Positions 11,969-29,821 are shown, counted from the first letter of the stretch. The stretch: DNA of 64,000 nucleotides from Cinnamomum chago (GCA_038049695.1 CP142461.1:35347001-35411000); one strand, 5' to 3'. Notes: generated by a model from the letters alone, not told the origin. A program made the numbers and translations.

Positions 11969-13823
11969 TTGGAAGAACAAGAACTAAGAAAAAAAGTCCA
12001 AGTAGATGCTACTAGTGTCCGTAGAACATCAAAGAGACCCAGAACTTCTCTAGTTTGGAAAGCATATGAAATTATTAAGGTTAATGACAAACATGGAAAG
12101 GAGGTTGATAACGAAAAATATAAATATTATGGTAAGATTTATGCATGTTGACAAATTTGCTGGGAGTATGAGTCATTTGCTAAGGCATAATAAGAAAAAA
12201 TGTGAACCCAAACATATTGGTGGACTCATGGGGAAAGCGGGTCAGGGACACAGACCAAAATTTCTACTACTAGTGGTAGTAGTTTGGGACTTTTTTCTTA
12301 TAACGTTAAAACTGCTAGACAATCACTTAGTAAAATGATTGTCTTAGCTGAATTACCATTTATTTTTTGCTGAAAAATAATTTTTTGAAGAATTTGTCCC
12401 GAATAATTTGTGCCCACAATTTGAAAGGTTTCTAGAAATACTGATAGAAATGATGCTGTTAGGCTTTGGCAAAGTGAGAAGGAAACTATTAAAAATTACT
12501 TTACAGACAATCCTGGTAAAATAGCTATAACTACATATTTATGACAATCTAGAAGTAATGATAGCTTCTTTTTTCTTTTTCTTTTTCTTTTTTTTTTGTA
12601 TTACAGCCCATAACATAGATGGAAGATGGGTTATTAATAAACAAACTATAACTTTCTGTAAACTTGAATGGTCACACACTGGTCATAGAATAGGGTCCCT
12701 TATTTTGGAAAAACTCCAAGAACATAATATTAATGATAAAGCTATAGTTGTGATAACTTTAGATAATGCAAAAATAATACAGTGCCTATTGGTCTAATGA
12801 AATTGCATGTGCCAGTTGCAAATTTGATAGAGGTATCTATTTTTCAAAATAGATATGTACGTCACATCTTAAACCTCATTGCTTAAGTTAGTTTAAAACA
12901 TATTTCAATAGCAACAAAAAATATAAAAAGTATTGCTAAATTCATTTTCTCCTCCACACAAAGAAGACAATTTATATACCACAATATGTGTGAGGCATAA
13001 TGTATAACCTACAAAAGTAAATTCAGATATTGAACATAGATGGAATTCTATGTGTGATTTGTTAAATAAGGCTATTTCAAGAAAAGAAGTTTTGAATGAA
13101 TATTGTACTTTTAATGCACAAGAATACTTGATGACTGGGGCAAATTGGGAGTTGTGTGCCCAAATAAGAGATTTATTACAAGTTTTTTATAATGCAACAT
13201 TATTTTTCTCTGGGGTGAACTATCCCACCACTAATGGAGCTCTAAAACTTCTTTTTGGGTTTAGTTTACAATTTAAGAAATATAGAGATCATGCTTTACT
13301 AAACGAGATTTGTAAAAAAAATGGAAGAAAGTTTTAATAAATATTGGAAAGATACTCCAATGATATTTTGTTTGGTTGCTGCATTAGATCTTAGGTTAAA
13401 ATTAGCTTATGCATAATTTTTTCTTGAAGAAATAAGTAGTAATATGGAAAACACAGATTTAGATACCTTTTCAAATTTAAGGTCAAAATTAAAAATACTT
13501 TTTTAATTTTATTATAATCAAATGGGTACAACAGGGGCTAATATGGCCCCTCGTCAAGTCCAGCAATCAAGTGAAGTCTCTTCGGATCTCTTTTATAGAA
13601 ATGCAAGATGCATTTACTTCTAAAATTTTAGTCTGGTGAAAAAATACTAAAGCAGATTTCTTGTGTTATCCGTCATGGCTCGTAATCTACCAAATATTCC
13701 AATGTCTTATGTGGCACCTAAACATGTTTTTAGTGTAGGTGGATGTGTGGTGGATGACAGGAAGACAAATTTAGCTAAAGAAACGGTAGTATTGTGTTTG
13801 CCTATGAGACTGGTATTTGGCTG
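11969..13823 (+). pseudogene. hAT transposase pseudogene (BED finger, RNase H-like core, dimerisation remnant)
   Basis: An N-terminal segment with VWKAYEIIKVND and KYYGKIYAC followed by HLLRHNKKKC matches a zf-BED finger, split over two frames. Further on come RWVINKQTITF, EWSHTGHRIGSLILEKL and VVITLDNAK, which match the catalytic-core start of RICESLEEPER/Ac-type transposases. Then RWNSMCDLLNKAI, MEESFNKYWKDTPMIFCLVA and ALDLRLKLAYA, and finally a hAT dimerisation remnant (KTNLAKETVVLCLPMRL). Several stops and frame changes interrupt it, including near 12136, 12370 and 13415, and a T-rich run is inserted at 12567-12597. It cannot make an active enzyme. Confidence 0.85.
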
Positions 13824-14442
13824 ACAACAGAAAGTAGGAGTTAGCAGAAATTGAAGATTATGATTCAGCCGAATACATTAGCAGACTACAAGTCTAACTT
13901 TTTTTCATATTCTTCATTGTAATTTGTAAATATAAGTTTTTTATTTTTTTAATTCTCCAAAAAGATTGTAAAGATTTTGAAGATAATCCTATTGGAAAAC
14001 CTCGAAGTAAAAAAGATCCAAATGATTCTCTCATGTGTAGGTCGAGTTTGACTAAATTACTTAAATCTGTGTGCCACACTCTTCGGTCTTCTCAATGTGT
14101 ATGTTTTAACTTTTTTAAAGTCGAAATGGCCCATTTGACATCTAAATGGTACTAAAACGAGATGAAACCGACAGTACGATAAGCACGGAAGCACGGTATG
14201 GTATGGTACGGTACGGCACAACATGACTCAAGCACGGCCTATGATGTGCCATGCTGCCTGGCCGTGCTGGCCAACCTTCCGGCGGCACAGCCCGTGGCAT
14301 GTCCGGGCTGAGATGTTGTCATACCACCATGTCACGATTGACATCTCTAATCCTATGCAAATGTAAATCATTTACTAAGGTCTGAGTTGCAAAAGTTTCA
14401 ACATAAGAAGGTTCACACTTAAATTTACACGTCAGTCATTAC

Positions 14443-15030
14443 CAGGGCCGGCCCTGGGCAAGGGCTGTAAGTGCCCTTGCCCCGGGCCCATTTTTTGAGG
14501 GGGCCCAAAATCCCCAAAATCCCTTCTACTTTTTTTTTTTTTTTTTCCAATCATTTGGTGAGGGCAGGGTTCATCCAATGGATTCCATCGTCCTGGGCAT
14601 CAATAGACTCATCATCAAATCATCTGAGAGTGCTTATTACATCACTTATTTGAGCATCCATCAGAGGGGCCCACCAATGAGATTTTATATTTAATGGCTG
14701 AAATTCTGGGAGAATCTGGTCTAGTGTTGGGATGATTTAGGGCTTTTTTTTTTTTTACAAATAGATCATCAAGCCTTCAGCTCTACACCCGTTCTTCTCA
14801 TTTATCAGTGGGGCCACCAATGATTTTTAATTCTCCATATATGATGCTTAAATTCTGGTCTGAGCTTTCTTTCTTCTCTTTTTTTTCAAATAGTTATACT
14901 TGGGCATCATCAACCCATTGCCAATTTTTCACATCAGTGGGACCAATCAATGATATTATCATATATGATGGCTGAAGAGGCCTAACTTTTACTTTTGCCC
15001 TGGGCCCTGAAAAATTCAGGACCGGCCCTG
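14443..15030. mobile_element. Non-autonomous hAT element, copy 1 (TIR CAGGGCCGG)
   Basis: Starts CAGGGCCGGCCCTGGGCA and ends TTCAGGACCGGCCCTG. The target duplication GTCATTAC is perfect (14435-14442 and 15031-15038). It is 588 bp and non-coding. An inverted relative lies at 19158-19733. Ends of this kind are typical of Tip100-like hAT families; that subfamily label is inference. Confidence 0.92.
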
Positions 15031-15038
15031 GTCATTAC

Positions 15039-15587
15039 GAAAATGAATCTAAACAAGCATGCACATGCACAAGTAACATGTACATGGTTCAAACTTCAAA
15101 CAAGCAACCGCAGAGAACCCATAGCTTTGAATCTGTTATCATTACAAAAACTCCAAGTTGTTCATACAACTTATTCCAGAAGTGTCGTTCTTCGGAAAAC
15201 TATTTAATCATTGTTTACATAACTCTTAAGAGGATCCCAAGTCCAAAAGGCCTAATGATTTTATACTTTGCTGAAATTACCAATACTACGTTGCATTGGT
15301 TAGCATCCCATTAGCCCGACCCTTACCCTTAGGGTAAGGGCCTAGCTTGTACAAGCCTGCCCTAAATGCAGCCTGCACGTGTGGGTACGGTAAGGGCCTA
15401 CCCTAGTAAAAACCCATGCAGTTGGCATGACCAATTCCCTTCTGTGTAGTAGCCTTTCACAAAAGAAACACAGAGAGCATCTCACAAAAAAGAGAAGTTC
15501 TAACAACCCAATAACAAAAGAAGAAAACCACTTCTTCTACCTTGTGCATAAAGCAGCAGAACAAGAACAAATCAACAAAGTAGAAGA
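15039..15587. other. Region upstream of the X8 gene
   Basis: No gene seen. It contains a short inverted motif, TTACCCTTAGGGTAAGGGCC, near 15321 and a related GGTAAGGGCCTACCC near 15388. These may belong to an old repeat or to the promoter of the X8 gene. Confidence 0.4.
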
Positions 15588-16270
15588 ATGCAGAGAAAGA
15601 TGGGAGTCATTTGCACTATGATGGTTGTGATGATGCTCAGTGGTGTTTTGGCCTGGGGAGAGCCTGATCCGAATGATACTATGATCACATGGCAAGAAGG
15701 GCGTTGGTGTGTGGCAAAGCCTACCTCAAGTGAGGTTGCACTCCATGATGCCATTCATTTTGTCGGTGGAAAGAAAGCCGTGGACTGCTCCCCCATCGCA
15801 CATGGCGGTGCTTGCTACTTCCCGCGATCGCTCTACAATCATGCATCCTTTGTCATGAACAGGTATTACCAATTAAGCTGGAATGGTGGCTTTCAGTAAT
15901 TCGAGTAATCGAGAGAGAGAGAGAGAGAGAGAGAATAATGAAGGATAAAAGGAGAGACAACTAACCTAGTGAGAATCCCATCACAGCTCAATACCAATCC
16001 AAGCAGATCCTATCATAATTGAATGCCTAACTCAATATATCCTATCACAATGTCACCATAATCGAAACTCATTCTCTAAATTATTTTAAACAAGCTCAGT
16101 ATTTCTAGAATGCCTACCAGAACACTCATGTTATGTTTTACCGAAAAATAAAAAACACTCACCTCATGCTTTTTGAAAGACAACGGTATGACAAGCATAA
16201 TATCAAGAAAATGAAGTTCATACTTTGTTTCTTTTCATTTCAGGCCAAGGGTCTTGCCACTGTGATCATG
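15588..16270 (+). pseudogene. X8 (CBM43) domain secreted protein gene, probably broken
   Basis: From the ATG at 15588 (or the in-frame ATG at 15600) the frame opens with a hydrophobic signal peptide, MGVICTMMVVMMLSGVLA, followed by an X8 callose-binding module: GRWCVAKPTSSEVALHDAI, VDCSPIAHGGACYFPRSLYN and HASFVMNRYYQ. Family members bind beta-1,3-glucan at the cell wall or plasmodesmata. The second conserved cysteine (FVCG) is a glycine here. The first exon frame stops at 15899. A possible intron from 15887 (donor GTGGCT) to 16242 (acceptor TTTCAG) would add GQGSCHCDHA, which resembles the next X8 segment, but ends at once in TAG before the rest of the module. A (CT)30 tract follows. I read it as a recently damaged gene; a divergent short X8 protein is the alternative. 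Confidence 0.6.
15911..15934. repeat. (GA)12 microsatellite
   Basis: Pure GA repeat just after the X8 first exon. Confidence 0.9.
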
Positions 16271-16284
16271 CTTAGACTTTGACA

Positions 16285-16287
<3 letters not shown>

Positions 16288-16346
<59 letters not shown>
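16288..16346. repeat. (CT)n microsatellite, about 59 bp
   Basis: Pure CT repeat downstream of the X8 remnant. Confidence 0.95.
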
Positions 16347-16348
<2 letters not shown>

Positions 16349-17114
16349 GTTGTTTATCATATTCTAACTTTTTTCCTTAATTTTTCTTAAAGATTACAAT
16401 ATTCTAACTTGAAATATCAATTACTCTTCATTTCAGGTCATGAGACATTCTACTGACGGCAGTTTCTCACCAGCCTGGTGTTTAGATATTATCAATAATG
16501 AAAAGCACTGGCCCCAATTATATTATTAAATGGAAACATCTTTTAGTTGCTAATTATATATTAATCAAGTGCATTACATGCCTTCACCTAATGCTTTGTG
16601 GTTTTGTTGGCATCTTTCATTGTATTTAATGTCTTAGAAGCCTTTTCAGGAAGAAAGCACAATGATCCTAGGGCAATTAGGATGAATAAGGATTTCACAA
16701 GTAGAAACCAGCAGAAAACCCAAATGGAGTAAAACTACTGGGACAGTACAAAGTTAAAACTGCAAGAAAAATTTTCTACTAATCCAGAAGACCCATGAGA
16801 ATAGAGTGAGATATTTCCATCAAATGTTAGATACTTCACTAATTTTTCTTCCATATGTTTTGGCAGACACACCAACATGAAATAAGCAGTAATTCCCAAG
16901 AGCTTACAGCAGAATGAAGAAATGCCACAGATACATAGCAAAAGACCAAATCTTGTAAGGACATACTGTACAAAAACCATATATAGGAAGAGAAGACACA
17001 TCAAAACCAACGGCACATCAGTTTTTCCAGTGTTCTGCTCCCATTCAAAATAGTAGATATTTTATTCCTGTTTGCTTAGTTTCCAGGTTTTTTTTTTTTT
17101 TTTCGGTTGAAGTT
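16347..17114. other. Space between the X8 remnant and the E2 gene
   Basis: An exon-like acceptor (TTCATTTCAG) at about 16436 is followed by a short sequence with no X8 similarity. The part next to 17114 should include the 3' untranslated region of the minus-strand E2 gene. A T-run at 17087-17103 lies just past its stop codon. Confidence 0.4.
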
Positions 17115-22518
<5,404 letters not shown>

Positions 22519-22865
22519 TCACACAGAGCAAGGTGGCAAAAGTGTCGAAGAGAAAAGGTAAATAAACATTTGAAATACAAAAAAGGAAGGTTCAAAAAAT
22601 AATGAAGGCCTAAAGATAACCAATTTCTAAGGACATTTTATATGTTTTCAGCTCATTTAAGTCAAATTGATGTATGAAATTTTACAAAGAAAAGAAAATT
22701 TAAAGAGAGACAAAAATTGGGAATTCCTAAATGCAGCTGACTAAAGAATTTGGTGAGTTTTGCACCTTTGAATGGATGTGAAAGACCTAAGCTACTTTTA
22801 TCTTAAGATTAGCCCCACCATGCAGTTAACAATAGTTATAAAAAGAAAAATGAAATCACACACAT

Positions 22866-23244
22866 TGATGCAGGCCAGACAATAGGTCGGCCAAGCCATT
22901 CAGCCCAGTCCATAGGCCCAAGGGGACATCCCTTTATTTAGGAGTATTATTTAGTAGTTTGGTTTGTTTAGGATTAATATTAGTATGTTTCATATTTTAG
23001 ACATTATTCAAATATTAGAAAATATTGTTGCTTAGGGATTAAACTCCCCTATATAAGGATGTTAGGCCTCATTGTAATGCAATACTTATTATCAATTAAT
23101 GTTTGAGTTATGAGAGTTTTCTCTTCAGTTATGGGGTTTCTCCTAATCTTGAGTGTGCCTTAGGGCTGAAATCCATCATTGGATTTGATCAATTCTTCGG
23201 GAGATTGATCTATTGCATCGATCGCAAATCCGGGCTACACCACA
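22866..23244 (+). mobile_element. Solo LTR, 379 bp
   Basis: Starts TGATGCAGGCCAGAC, ends GGGCTACACCACA, flanked by the perfect duplication CACAT (22861-22865 and 23245-23249). It contains CCTATATAAGG followed by a region typical of an LTR R segment (CTCATTGTAATGCAA). No internal domain remains. Family not determined. Confidence 0.85.
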
Positions 23245-23288
23245 CACATGAATATAAAAATAGTATACAGATCAAGTGTTGTCTGATG

Positions 23289-24071
23289 CATAGTTATTAG
23301 GATCCTATGATTCGTATCCCTAATCCCGATTCGTATCCCGAATCGTAAGGAAAACGATTTGTATCTATACAATGAATCTCATTTACAGATGAATCTTAAG
23401 ATTCAAGTGTGAATCTTACGATTCGATACTCGTTTCGTTGAATGTTACGATTCAAGCAATTCAGCTAAAGCGAGAATAGCTGCAACCACTAAATTAATAT
23501 TAACGATCTCTTACCTTTTTTCTTTCTTTTAGTGTTTTTACTTTTAAAAGTTATTTAGTAGTTAACAAAACCTCTTAAGAATATTAACAGCTTTGGGGAG
23601 GTTTTAGAGATAAATAAAGAACATACATTTAATTAAAGTGTTCAACTGTATGGTGGTGCTTGTCTATATCTTCTTCTTTTTTAACCTTTTTGGTTTTTTT
23701 TTTCTTCATGAACACTTTCTTAACTTTAAGAGATATCTTACTGTGTAAGATTAATGGTTTGGATTTTATTTTTACTTTTACATTTTGATTTAAAGATAAC
23801 AGAAAATAAATATATATTGATACCTTAAACTTATTAAACTGTTTACACATATCATTTATTATGTATTAATATATGTCATGATGCTCTTCTTGATATGATT
23901 GTATAATAGACTTATTTTTCATTGTATTTATACTGCTATAAATGGGAAATTGGATGGTTGTGAATAACTATTTTTTAATTTGTAATTATTTTCAATTTAT
24001 TAGAAAAATAAAAAATCCTACGATTCACGATTCAATTTGATTCATGGGTCTAAACAATTTTCAAAACTATG
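23289..24071. mobile_element. Non-autonomous hAT element (GATTCG-rich)
   Basis: Starts CATAGTTATTAGG; the reverse complement of its end is CATAGTTTTGAAA. The perfect 8-bp duplication GTCTGATG flanks it (23281-23288 and 24072-24079). The termini are rich in GATTCG/CGAATC motifs repeated in both orientations. It is 783 bp and non-coding. Confidence 0.85.
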
Positions 24072-24246
24072 GTCTGATGATTGGAATGGCATATTTTGGC
24101 AAGTTGATATAAAACATGGAATGCCCCATGCCTAGCTGATCCAAGTATTTGATGCAATATGTTGACTTATTTGCATGTCAAATGATGGGGAGGGATGAAA
24201 ATGGGGTCCTCAAAAATACTAAAACACCTGAAATGACCCAGATTAG

Positions 24247-24294
<48 letters not shown>
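24247..24294. repeat. (A)48 tract
   Basis: Pure A run followed by GAAAA/GAAA repeats. It could be a retroposon tail on the plus strand, but no LINE or SINE body was recognised upstream. Confidence 0.9.
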
Positions 24295-24308
<14 letters not shown>

Positions 24309-27300
24309 GAAAGAAAGCTCTGGTTTTAATATATGGATCCATTTTTAATTTGGCTCTGGGTTCAGGTCACTAAAGGACCTGGATAAAATTTGGTCTGGAC
24401 TTCAGCTTCTCCTACGAGCAAACCGTTGTACAGTCTAGCTTCATGGAGCCAGGGGCGGACTGAAGCCCCCACCCATACCTGGAAAAAGTTCAAAATTCTT
24501 ATCGGTCCGTGCAGCTCCTTTTACACTCTTATCCCCCAATGATCTGGCATATACCCAATTTTATGCTCATCCAACCTTTGTTCACTGTTGGACTAAATCT
24601 CAATAAAAGATATATAGTTATACAACCATTAAACTTCAAGGCTGTTTAAATCAAGGGCTAGGAAAATCTGATAGAGCTGCGATTTTTCATAACCTTCGTT
24701 GGGTAAGACTTAACAGACCTTTCCATCTATCCTAGTGCCAGTGATGGGAATGCATCCAAGTGGGTTCTACACCTTGGATTGCATAAGCGAAGAATACAGT
24801 CTACTCGTAGGTGAAGATTTCCTAGATTTTATAACCAAGGACCCAATTAACCAATACAGATTTCTTAGAAGATAAGAAATATAACATAATATTTTAAGTA
24901 ATAGATAAATAAATAAATAAAAAACATGCTGCTTAAGTTCGAGGGGCTGATGAATGGGGAAGGAGAACTTCTGCGGTGCATGGGGGCACCCAGATCATTA
25001 GGATAAATACACCAGTTTCGAAGGATGCATCAACATAAATGTATCGCTTAATATTTTTAAAATTTAGTGGAAAAGAAAGTTGAAAGAAACACCACCTAAG
25101 AGCAGTAGTATAAATACACTCGCTTCCAGAGATACAACATAAATGTCATTTATGATTTATAAAATTTAGTGAGAGAGATTTGAAAGATGGTAGAATACAT
25201 GTCATGTATTCATTGTATTGGTAAAAATCGAGGCAATAATAAATGGACCTCGATTCAGGCCCGATATTCAGGTCTGCTTCTGGATTTGGGCCTTCAGTTC
25301 AAATCGTATGAGCAGAGGTCCTGTAGCCTGGACCTGAGTCATGTACCGGTCCCAGATACTAATTAAGGTTTGGATCTAGATACACCATGGCCCCAACCAA
25401 AACCCCCCCAAAAAAAATCCATATTCAACCTAGAGATAGTTTGGGAACAGGGAAGTGTTACGCATTTTCATCCAGTTGATTCGCATGATTTGTGGATTCA
25501 ATTCAACATACATCTAAGTTATTGAGAAACGATCTTATCCTGCTATTAGTATGGTGTTGACAACGGCTTGAATTTCACTTCAATCAGTGTGATGCACATC
25601 ACTGGATTAATCACACACCATACATGTGCATGGATCACGTAAAGCCCCTTTCATCATATATACATGATTTATAATCATGTTTTACAGTGACAAATCTGAC
25701 AGTAGGCCCACATCCTATTGGAGTGGAAGTTGGCCAGCGTTTTTACACAGGGACCATTATTTTGAGCAGTTGTGACTTTGAGAGGTGGGCCCAAGAAATC
25801 AATTTATGAATTTGCTTATGATAGAAAAAACAAGAAAAATTGTTGAAATTTCGTTGCAAAGAGGGAAGATTTTTTATTTAAATAGAAAGGGAGGCAACAT
25901 TGGAAAGAAGGAAGATCTTTTAAGACACGGAGAAGGAAACATTGATTGATACAAAAAGAAATATCTCAGTGCCATTATCTAGAGATGATTATTGTATAAA
26001 TTTATTCACTGAAACCTAAGCACATATCATTTGTCTCTTGGATATAGGAGAGCACTGTTCTATAGACTAAATATTGAATAGTGTTCTTCTTGTTTGACTA
26101 AGAACCTGTAAGAGGAAGAAAGAACGCATCTCATGTTTATCTCATAGATTTAGGGGTACAAATCTATTGACCACTGCTAGAGGAAAAAAAAAATTTATTA
26201 ACCATAGGTGTATGAAGCTTATTAATATTTAGTTTTCTTCTTCAATGCAAATACTTGCATGAGTGTCTTTTTCCATATTTTAATTTGAATAGAAACACCC
26301 TCTGTCGTTTATTATCTGAGTTGTGATAATAATCTATAAAATAACCAACACTCACCTATCAAGTTTGTCTATGAACTGAAGCAAATTACTGTTTTTAGAG
26401 ACATCAGTCCTAATGAATCAAACAGCAAGTTCTTTAACTCCAACGTTTCACAGTTTGAGGGCTGGTTTACCAAACTAGGTAACTGTGATCAGACCAAAAA
26501 TTCCTTAAGAATATATGCAATCCAGGATAAAATTCACCAAACAGATGGTTAAATTTATGGCCTTATCTACTTTTCTCCAGATGATCTTGATCATCCATTT
26601 TGTGCGACATTGATAGAGTAATTAACATCATTTAAATCAGTACGACATTTTGGTATAATGTTCTGATACTTTTTCACTACAGATAATGTACGGTATGGAA
26701 CAACGATTACTCAATGCATGTATTTGAATGCATAACTAGCATTAAAACCCATAACATCTGAGAAAATCAGCTGAAACCTTCAAATATTGGCCAATATATT
26801 GGTCTTGAACTGATCACAGTTTTGTTTCAACCCTTTTTCCTAAACTAAATCTTTTACAGCCTGTTTGTTCCATGTAATTTAATTCCTCATAATTCAAAGA
26901 CACTGAGTTTCTACAAGTGGTTACTTTAAAAACCATACAGAAAGTGTAAATTGTAATATCACCAAAAGGCCTAAAGCTACAATGAAATAGCCCATGCATC
27001 AAAATCAACAGCAGGTTTACTTTTCAATTTACGAAACATCAATCAAGAATTCTCAGAAACTTGAAGGAATTTGACCAACTGATACATGATCAATACCCAT
27101 AAAAAACAACCGAATGAGAATTTCATTCAAGGAAAAGGAAAACGGACCTGAATATCTAAGAGAAGCACTAGATCCAAATCCAGACCACCGAGCAATCTAA
27201 ACAACGAACAACCAAAACTTAGAGCCGTCTCGACTCAAAATCAAAATCACAATCGCTTCTTCTTTTCCAAATTTGCTTGAAATCTACGCAGATACTCAAT

Positions 27301-27756
27301 TAAAAGCGCCACAGAAACGCAGTGTGGGGCCCACTTCTGGTGAGCGTGAACCGTCAAATCAATAAACCCCCCCTACCAGAAGTGATTGCCCCAAGATCGC
27401 GCCGTTAAAAATCCGATCTTTACCGTTAGGTTGAACCAATCTTCGTTATTTGGTGGATAACAACCGTCTGATCACAATAAATCACACTATGACGAGCGAT
27501 TGTCCCAAAAAAAAAAAACTAAAATCAGTTGATATTAACCGTTAGATTGAAGCGACAGTCTTCATCACTTCAATCCAACGGCCAATATCGCCTTGGATTG
27601 CGCAAAAACTCGATCCGGCGGTCCACTTGACGACAAGTGGAGATTTTTTTCAACCTGGATCCGAAAAAATGCAAATCGGAAAGATTAGAAGAGGAATTGA
27701 AGAACAATACACAAATCAATGAATGGAAAGAAGTAAAAGCGATGAGATTCACTTAC

Positions 27757-27841
27757 TTGCTTCGATTGCGAATACGAAGAAGAAAGATGAGAGCTTGGAG
27801 CTGAGATGATCAACGGCGGATTGGATTTCAGAAGCTTTCTT

Positions 27842-27870
<29 letters not shown>
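27757..27870 (-). other. Predicted 5'-untranslated first exon of the E2 gene
   Basis: Ends at a consensus donor (GCAA|GTAAGTG). It begins about 30 bases after the TATA-like motif and contains, on the minus strand, part of a (GA)n tract, common in plant leaders. The start is an estimate. Confidence 0.5.

Positions 27871-27883
<13 letters not shown>
27847..27883 (-). repeat. (GA)n tract in the E2 promoter/leader
   Basis: Reads (AG)n on the gene strand. GAGA tracts next to plant transcription starts are known binding sites for BBR/BPC factors; function here is inference. Confidence 0.7.
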
Positions 27884-27885
<2 letters not shown>

Positions 27886-27894
27886 CTCTCTCCT

Positions 27895-27903
27895 TCTTAT
27901 ATG
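27895..27903 (-). promoter_or_regulatory. Candidate TATA box of the E2 gene
   Basis: On the minus strand the sequence is CATATAAGAAGG, just upstream of the GA tract and the predicted first exon. Confidence 0.45.
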
Positions 27904-28502
27904 AAAAGGACTGAATACTGTGGAAGACGAACACGCGAGAACGACAGCAGAGAAGAGGGAAGAGCCAGGTGCCTTTGGGATTCCCGCGAGTGTATGATTC
28001 TCCGTACACTCTCAGGACACCACGATCTCATTCAGAAATATATGAAGAGTGCGTTACCGCAACCTGTACCGTTGATATGGTGGGCCATGAGGAAATCGTA
28101 TGCTACTGTAGATATGAGGTCATACGATGAACTTGAGCTGACTCGAACTTGGGTGTGGGCCAGGTTAGGTTTGGTTAACATGTAATGGAGATCCAAGGGC
28201 ATTTTTATCTGCCATGGAATGGAATTAGCGTCTTTGTGCTTCCCGGTAGAATACCCCCACAAGCGGGAAGAAAGATAAGTAGAAAAAAAGCCCACACAAA
28301 TTAAAATCTCTAGGCAACAAGGTGAGAACTACTATTTATCAGTGAGTTAAGTGGCTTTTCTCCATAAATACGTTTTTGAATTGAAAAGGATGGAACCATC
28401 AAATTTTGTTTCACTCTATCTTTATTCTATTTTAAGATATTAAAATAGATTTTACATTTGTAAAGGGTTGAAACGGCAATGTTGTGCACATGTGACATAA
28501 AA
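27904..28502. other. Region upstream of the E2 gene
   Basis: Overlapping short frames on both strands, none recognisable. Probably promoter sequence. Confidence 0.4.
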
Positions 28503-28868
28503 TTAGGGTTGTAAACTGGTCGATTTCGGTCTGGATCCATGGTGGACCTGGTACCATTAAGGAGAAGGTGGAACTGGATCCGAACTTAGAACCGGTTTCT
28601 TGGCTCCGGAACCAGAACCATATATAGGACAAGTCTGGATCCGGGTCTAGGTAGAGAATGATATTAAAAGAAAAAAAAACATGATTTTTAGGAGAGATTT
28701 TAGAAAATTGAGATAATATATCAAATATCGGGTCCACAGGTCCGAACCAATATGGAATCAAACCCAGACCATTTACTTGTCGGGGTCTAAATAAGGACCC
28801 ACACCCGGTTTTTAACGTGTCGAAATCTTCGGGTAATCGGGAAAACGAGGACCCATTTACATCCCTAT
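28503..28868. mobile_element. Non-autonomous hAT element, GGAACC family, copy 1
   Basis: Starts TTAGGGTTGTAAACTGG; its reversed end is ATAGGGATGTAAATGGG. Flanking octamers ACATAAAA and ACATAATA agree at 7 of 8. The ends could lie one base further in. The interior is rich in GGAACC/GGTCC motifs shared with the elements at 31063, 49034 and 60238. The 146-codon minus frame is a shadow. Confidence 0.7.
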
Positions 28869-29175
28869 ACATAATATTATGTTTGTCAAAATCACCATTT
28901 TTAACGAGAATGAGTATGGTATCGTTTGGATTCTCTTAATTTTGCCTCTTATATACTTAAAACTTATTGAATCCATTTTTAGAATGTTTGGTAGGGGTAA
29001 TTACTGTGCCCATTTCAATTGGTTTTAAGAGGAAAGGTGTCTATAAAAAGAAGCCATCAAAAGCACCTGATTTGAATCAGTGCTTCATGTCTGAAGCGGA
29101 AAGACAACTGAACTTGGGTTTGCTACAGTGAAACGGACGTCCTCCAAGGACAGTCCGGTTTTTCATTTTTTTTTA
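28869..29175. other. Intergenic, nothing recognised
   Basis: No frame or element ends recognised. Confidence 0.5.
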
Positions 29176-29810
29176 ATTTCTGGGACCCACAATCATGATC
29201 CAAGCCGTTAGAAATGTGAAGAAGGCCCAACACGGCCACGTGTCCAAATTTCAGCCGTTGATCTTTCTCGAATCTCGAGATATTTGCAAAAAAACGTGAG
29301 CCATTTGATGTAATATTCCGGACATTGTGGGCCCCACATTCAAGATCCGATCCGTTGGTTCTCTTTGGAGGGCCAAAAACGGCTATGGGCCCAAAATTGA
29401 GCCTCTAATTCAAAGTGGATCTTGAGATATTTACAAAAACGTTTTTGACCATTGATGTCCCATGCCTTAGTGTTGAGTCTTGAAGTTGTACACAGCAGTG
29501 TAGTATTTTTATTTTTTTTTTAAATTCAGGCATCATAAATCATGATCCAAACCATTGGATATATTCAAAAGATCATTCCCGACTAAGGGTCCAAATTTTA
29601 GCCATTGGATCATCATAGATTTTGAGATATTTACAAAAAACGACAGACATTTATATATACTTTTTTTTAAATCATGGCCCCTAAATGCAAAATCCAAACC
29701 AAAATGAAGATCCAAACCGCCTATAGTAATTAAAATGTGGAACACGTGTTTGAGATAAAATTCCAACCGTTGGATGATCACAGATTTGCAAAATGTCTAG
29801 ACCATTAGAT
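29176..29810. repeat. Degenerate four-unit repeat, about 150 bp each
   Basis: Units share the order: GGGACCCACAATCATGATCC, AAGCCGTT, CCAAATTTCAGCCGTTGATC, GAGATATTTGCAAAAAAACG. They begin near 29180, 29330, 29525 and 29670. Unit spacing is uneven and divergence is high. Confidence 0.65.
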
Positions 29811-29821
29811 CTATTTTTACA

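Larger units (their letters stand above)
11309..14349 (+). mobile_element. Decayed coding hAT transposon
   Basis: Ends are TAGAGATGTCAA and TTGACATCTCTA, a perfect 12-base inverted repeat. Flanking octamers ATCATTTG and ATCCTATG agree at 6 of 8. The interior contains remains of a BED-finger hAT transposase in order, and GC-rich subterminal regions with GGCACGGC-type repeats. A (CT)n tract lies at 11586-11618. At 3041 bp it is the size of an autonomous plant hAT element. Confidence 0.85.

Noticed and set aside
24247-24319. Retroposon tail
   Set aside because: A long A run alone; no LINE or SINE body or target duplication was found next to it.
28432-28872. 146-codon minus-strand frame
   Set aside because: It coincides with a hAT element of the GGAACC family; similar chance frames occur in other copies of that family.
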